From positions 1 to 7,010 of the forward strand of contig JBGQLV010000091.1 of NCBI GenBank assembly GCA_041500225.1: a DNA stretch of 7,010 bases, read 5' to 3'. The notes beneath the pieces are model-generated. The model made no database searches. It saw nothing but the letters and a program-made list of their open reading frames with translations, and had not been told where the DNA came from. Origin of the DNA: 0-14-3-00-41-53 sp041500225 (GTDB lineage Bacteria > Nitrospirota > Thermodesulfovibrionia > Thermodesulfovibrionales > SM23-35). Position 1 is the stretch's first letter. Every line of letters starts with the position of its first letter. Positions 5,715 through 7,010 of this stretch are shown piece by piece. The position numbers and the translations under genes are program-made.

Positions 5715-5789
5715 ATGTCTTTAAAATCAGTTGAATCCCGGAACGTGGAATTCAAATCCAACCGGCGGGACGAGGCGGGAGATGTTTAA
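5715..5789 (+). pseudogene. short ORF, probable N-terminal remnant of an AlbA_2-domain gene
   Basis: ATG 5715 opens 24 codons that include VESRNVEFKSNRRDE, which resembles the start of AlbA_2 (Schlafen-like) proteins (E-S-x-x-V-E-F-K-x-x-x-R-D-E). The match then stops and the frame closes at TAA 5787-5789. The stop overlaps the fic start by eight bases (ATGTTTAA at 5782-5789). The purine-rich GGGGGAAG of the IS3 end (5701-5708) could serve as its ribosome site. It is probably a gene relic, though the overlap would allow coupled translation into fic. The similarity is short and uncertain. Confidence 0.4.
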
Positions 5790-6819
5790 ACCGAATTTTC
5801 GGTATACCGACAAAATTGTCGGCGATCTTACTCAGATAGCCGCAGCAAGGGAACTCGTACTGAATTCTCCTTTTATTCCGAAATGGGAGGTTTCACTCCG
5901 GCAGGAAGCTATTATCAGGGCCGCTCATTCATCTACGGCGATTGAAGGAAACAGGCTGTCTCTCGAACAGGTCAGCGATCTCGCACAAGGTCGTGAAATC
6001 ATGGCAACGCGAAAAGATAAGCAGGAGGTTCTGAATTATCTCAAAGTTCTTCAATCCATTGATAAATTGACAGACGGCAAAAAGATAACGGAAAAGGACG
6101 TTTTCAATATCCATAAAATGGTAACGAGGGATACACTTCAAAATCCTTCTGATTGCGGCTTGTATCGGAATCGTTATGTTGTTGTTGGGAACAGGTTAAC
6201 TGGAGAGGTTTTTTTTAGGCCGCCTTCAAATGAAGATGTCCCAAAATTGATGAAGGCATTGATTACGTGGCTGAATTCTGCAGAGGCACAGGCTTTTGAC
6301 CCTGTTATTGAGGCTGGAATAGCTCATTATGAATTTGTGAGAATTCATCCATTTATAGATGGGAATGGGAGAACCGCACGTGTCCTTGCTACACTGATAC
6401 TTTATTTGAGAGGCTTTGATGCAAAACAATTCTTCTGTCTCGATGATTATTATGATTCTGATAGACCTTTGTATTACCGTGCCCTGCAAAGCGTGAATCA
6501 GAAGACCCTTGATATGACCAAATGGCTCGAATATTTTGTTGAAGGTGTGAAGGTGAGCATTGCGGCTGTTAAGGAGAGTGTTGTCCGCCTCAGCAGCGAA
6601 AGACTGAGAAAGGCCAAGAAAGGGCGGATTGCTTTGACTGAAAGGCAAATGAAGATTGTGGAAAGAATAATTCGGGATAATAAAATTGCAATTGGTGACG
6701 TTGCAAGAGAATTTGAGATTTCAAGGCAGGCTGCTTTAAAGGAGATGAACAAACTGGTCGGACTGAAGGTTGTTAGACTCAAAGGAAAAGGCAGGGGGGC
6801 GTATTATGAGCTTATCTAA
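5782..6819 (+). CDS. Fic family protein, class II (N-terminal inhibitory helix), with C-terminal winged helix
   Basis: Fic proteins usually transfer AMP from ATP to a hydroxyl of a target protein. Of 345 residues, the N-terminal domain has the inhibitory motif SxxxEG in HSSTAIEGNR (S51-E55-G56), a flap with GEVFFRPPS (141-149), and the full active site HPFIDGNGR (189-197, catalytic H189). The inhibitory Glu upstream in the same chain defines class II, which is self-restrained and needs no separate antitoxin. Residues about 284-345 form a winged helix (LTERQMKIVERII, then IAIGDVAREFEISRQAALKE and KGKGRGAYYELI), suggesting DNA binding and possible self-regulation. I chose ATG 5782 because GAGG (5772-5775) is six bases away and MFKPNFRYTDKI is a typical start; an upstream TTG at 5731 would only add relic sequence. 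The gene looks intact. The target is unknown. Confidence 0.93.
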   Translation: MFKPNFRYTDKIVGDLTQIAAARELVLNSPFIPKWEVSLRQEAIIRAAHSSTAIEGNRLSLEQVSDLAQGREIMATRKDKQEVLNYLKVLQSIDKLTDGKKITEKDVFNIHKMVTRDTLQNPSDCGLYRNRYVVVGNRLTGEVFFRPPSNEDVPKLMKALITWLNSAEAQAFDPVIEAGIAHYEFVRIHPFIDGNGRTARVLATLILYLRGFDAKQFFCLDDYYDSDRPLYYRALQSVNQKTLDMTKWLEYFVEGVKVSIAAVKESVVRLSSERLRKAKKGRIALTERQMKIVERIIRDNKIAIGDVAREFEISRQAALKEMNKLVGLKVVRLKGKGRGAYYELI

Positions 6820-6880
6820 GCGGTTGGCGATTAAGTTGTCAATTAGGTTGTCATTTGTAAAGATGGGCAGTCTATATTAA
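6806..6880 (+). CDS. possible 24-residue basic peptide overlapping the end of fic
   Basis: ATG 6806 lies six bases after AGGGGGG (6793-6799) and overlaps the last 14 bases of fic in another frame. The peptide contains KRLAIKLSIRLSFVK, a basic, leucine/isoleucine-rich repeat of the form [K/R]LxI, and ends at TAA 6878-6880. The repeat comes from a 12-bp tandem duplication (6830-6841 and 6842-6853, one mismatch). The Shine-Dalgarno may be fortuitous because it also codes for glycines of fic. No family is recognised; it could be noise or a gene relic. Confidence 0.2.
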   Translation: MSLSKRLAIKLSIRLSFVKMGSLY

Positions 6881-6933
6881 GGAAAAAGAGGGACACAGAG
6901 CCTGTCTAAAAACTGCGATTCCGATAAAAATTC

Positions 6934-7005
6934 GTCATTCTCGCGAAAGCGGGAATCCAGTCTTTTCAAGAGGTTCTGGATCCCCCGGTCAAGCCGGAGG
7001 ATGAC
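6934..7005. repeat. 72-bp cloverleaf-like palindromic repeat (MITE/REP type)
   Basis: Outer arms GTCATTC (6934-6940) and GATGAC (7000-7005) and inner arms GGAATCCAG (6952-6960) and CTGGATCC (6976-6983) pair across the element. Each half also has its own hairpin: CGCGAAAGCG (6942-6951) and CCGGTCAAGCCGG (6985-6997). Repeats of this GTCATTC...CCAG/CTGGATCC...ATGAC pattern are dispersed in many bacterial genomes, by memory. It follows fic and may also act as a transcript end, though no T run is present. Confidence 0.7.
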
Positions 7006-7010
7006 AAAAC

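Noticed and set aside
5731..5781. TTG start at 5731 that would add 17 residues to Fic
   Set aside because: No ribosome site; the added sequence is another frame of the AlbA_2-like stub, and MFKPNFRY is a typical Fic start with GAGG upstream.
6226..6782. Minus-strand open frames opposite fic
   Set aside because: Antisense shadows of an intact gene with a complete active site.

Overview
The window is an accessory, defence-rich stretch of a bacterial genome, with moderate G+C, many truncated genes and several insertion-sequence remnants. The organism cannot be named from this sequence. The IS1-like and IS3-like transposase remnants, the dispersed palindromic repeats and the codon use suggest an environmental Gram-negative lineage such as Desulfobacterota or Nitrospirota; this is a weak inference.

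Layout. (a) 1-823 is a graveyard of defence-type gene ends: the 3' end of an AlbA_2/RecG-like regulator gene, the first ~22 codons of a type III modification methylase, and a piece of a YgiT/MqsA-type zinc-finger antitoxin, followed by unassigned sequence. (b) 824-3804 (minus strand) is a complete type II restriction-modification operon in the order methyltransferase (Dcm/M.EcoRII-like C5) - Vsr nuclease - MvaI/BcnI-family endonuclease. The methyltransferase starts with a ribbon-helix-helix-like segment, and a 35-bp imperfect palindrome lies between its promoter -10 and its ribosome site, so autoregulation is likely. (c) 3968-4726 (plus strand), divergent from that operon, encodes a proteasome-like Ntn hydrolase with candidate T2/D18/K35 catalytic residues. 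A strong Shine-Dalgarno upstream serves a two-codon ORF (AUG ACC UAA) in the same frame. (d) 4704-5213 (minus) is an IS1-family transposase lacking its N-terminus; it overlaps the Ntn gene tail-to-tail. (e) 5215-5712 holds repeat motifs and an IS3-type transposase C-terminus fused to an unknown segment, with the IS right end. (f) 5715-6880 has a short AlbA_2-like N-terminal remnant overlapping an intact class II Fic gene, then a possible 24-codon ORF. (g) 6934-7005 is a cloverleaf-like palindromic repeat.

A perfect 21-bp inverted repeat (730-750 and 5215-5235) brackets the R-M operon, the Ntn hydrolase and the truncated IS1 gene, and the IS1 reading frame is lost within it. This makes 730-5235 look like one acquired or rearranged cassette. 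In the operon the methyltransferase would mark CCWGG/CCNGG-type sites, the endonuclease would cut unmarked DNA, and Vsr would repair T:G mismatches arising from deaminated 5-methylcytosine. Whether the Ntn hydrolase belongs functionally to this cassette is open, but its divergent promoter region and shared boundaries make that the main question raised here.
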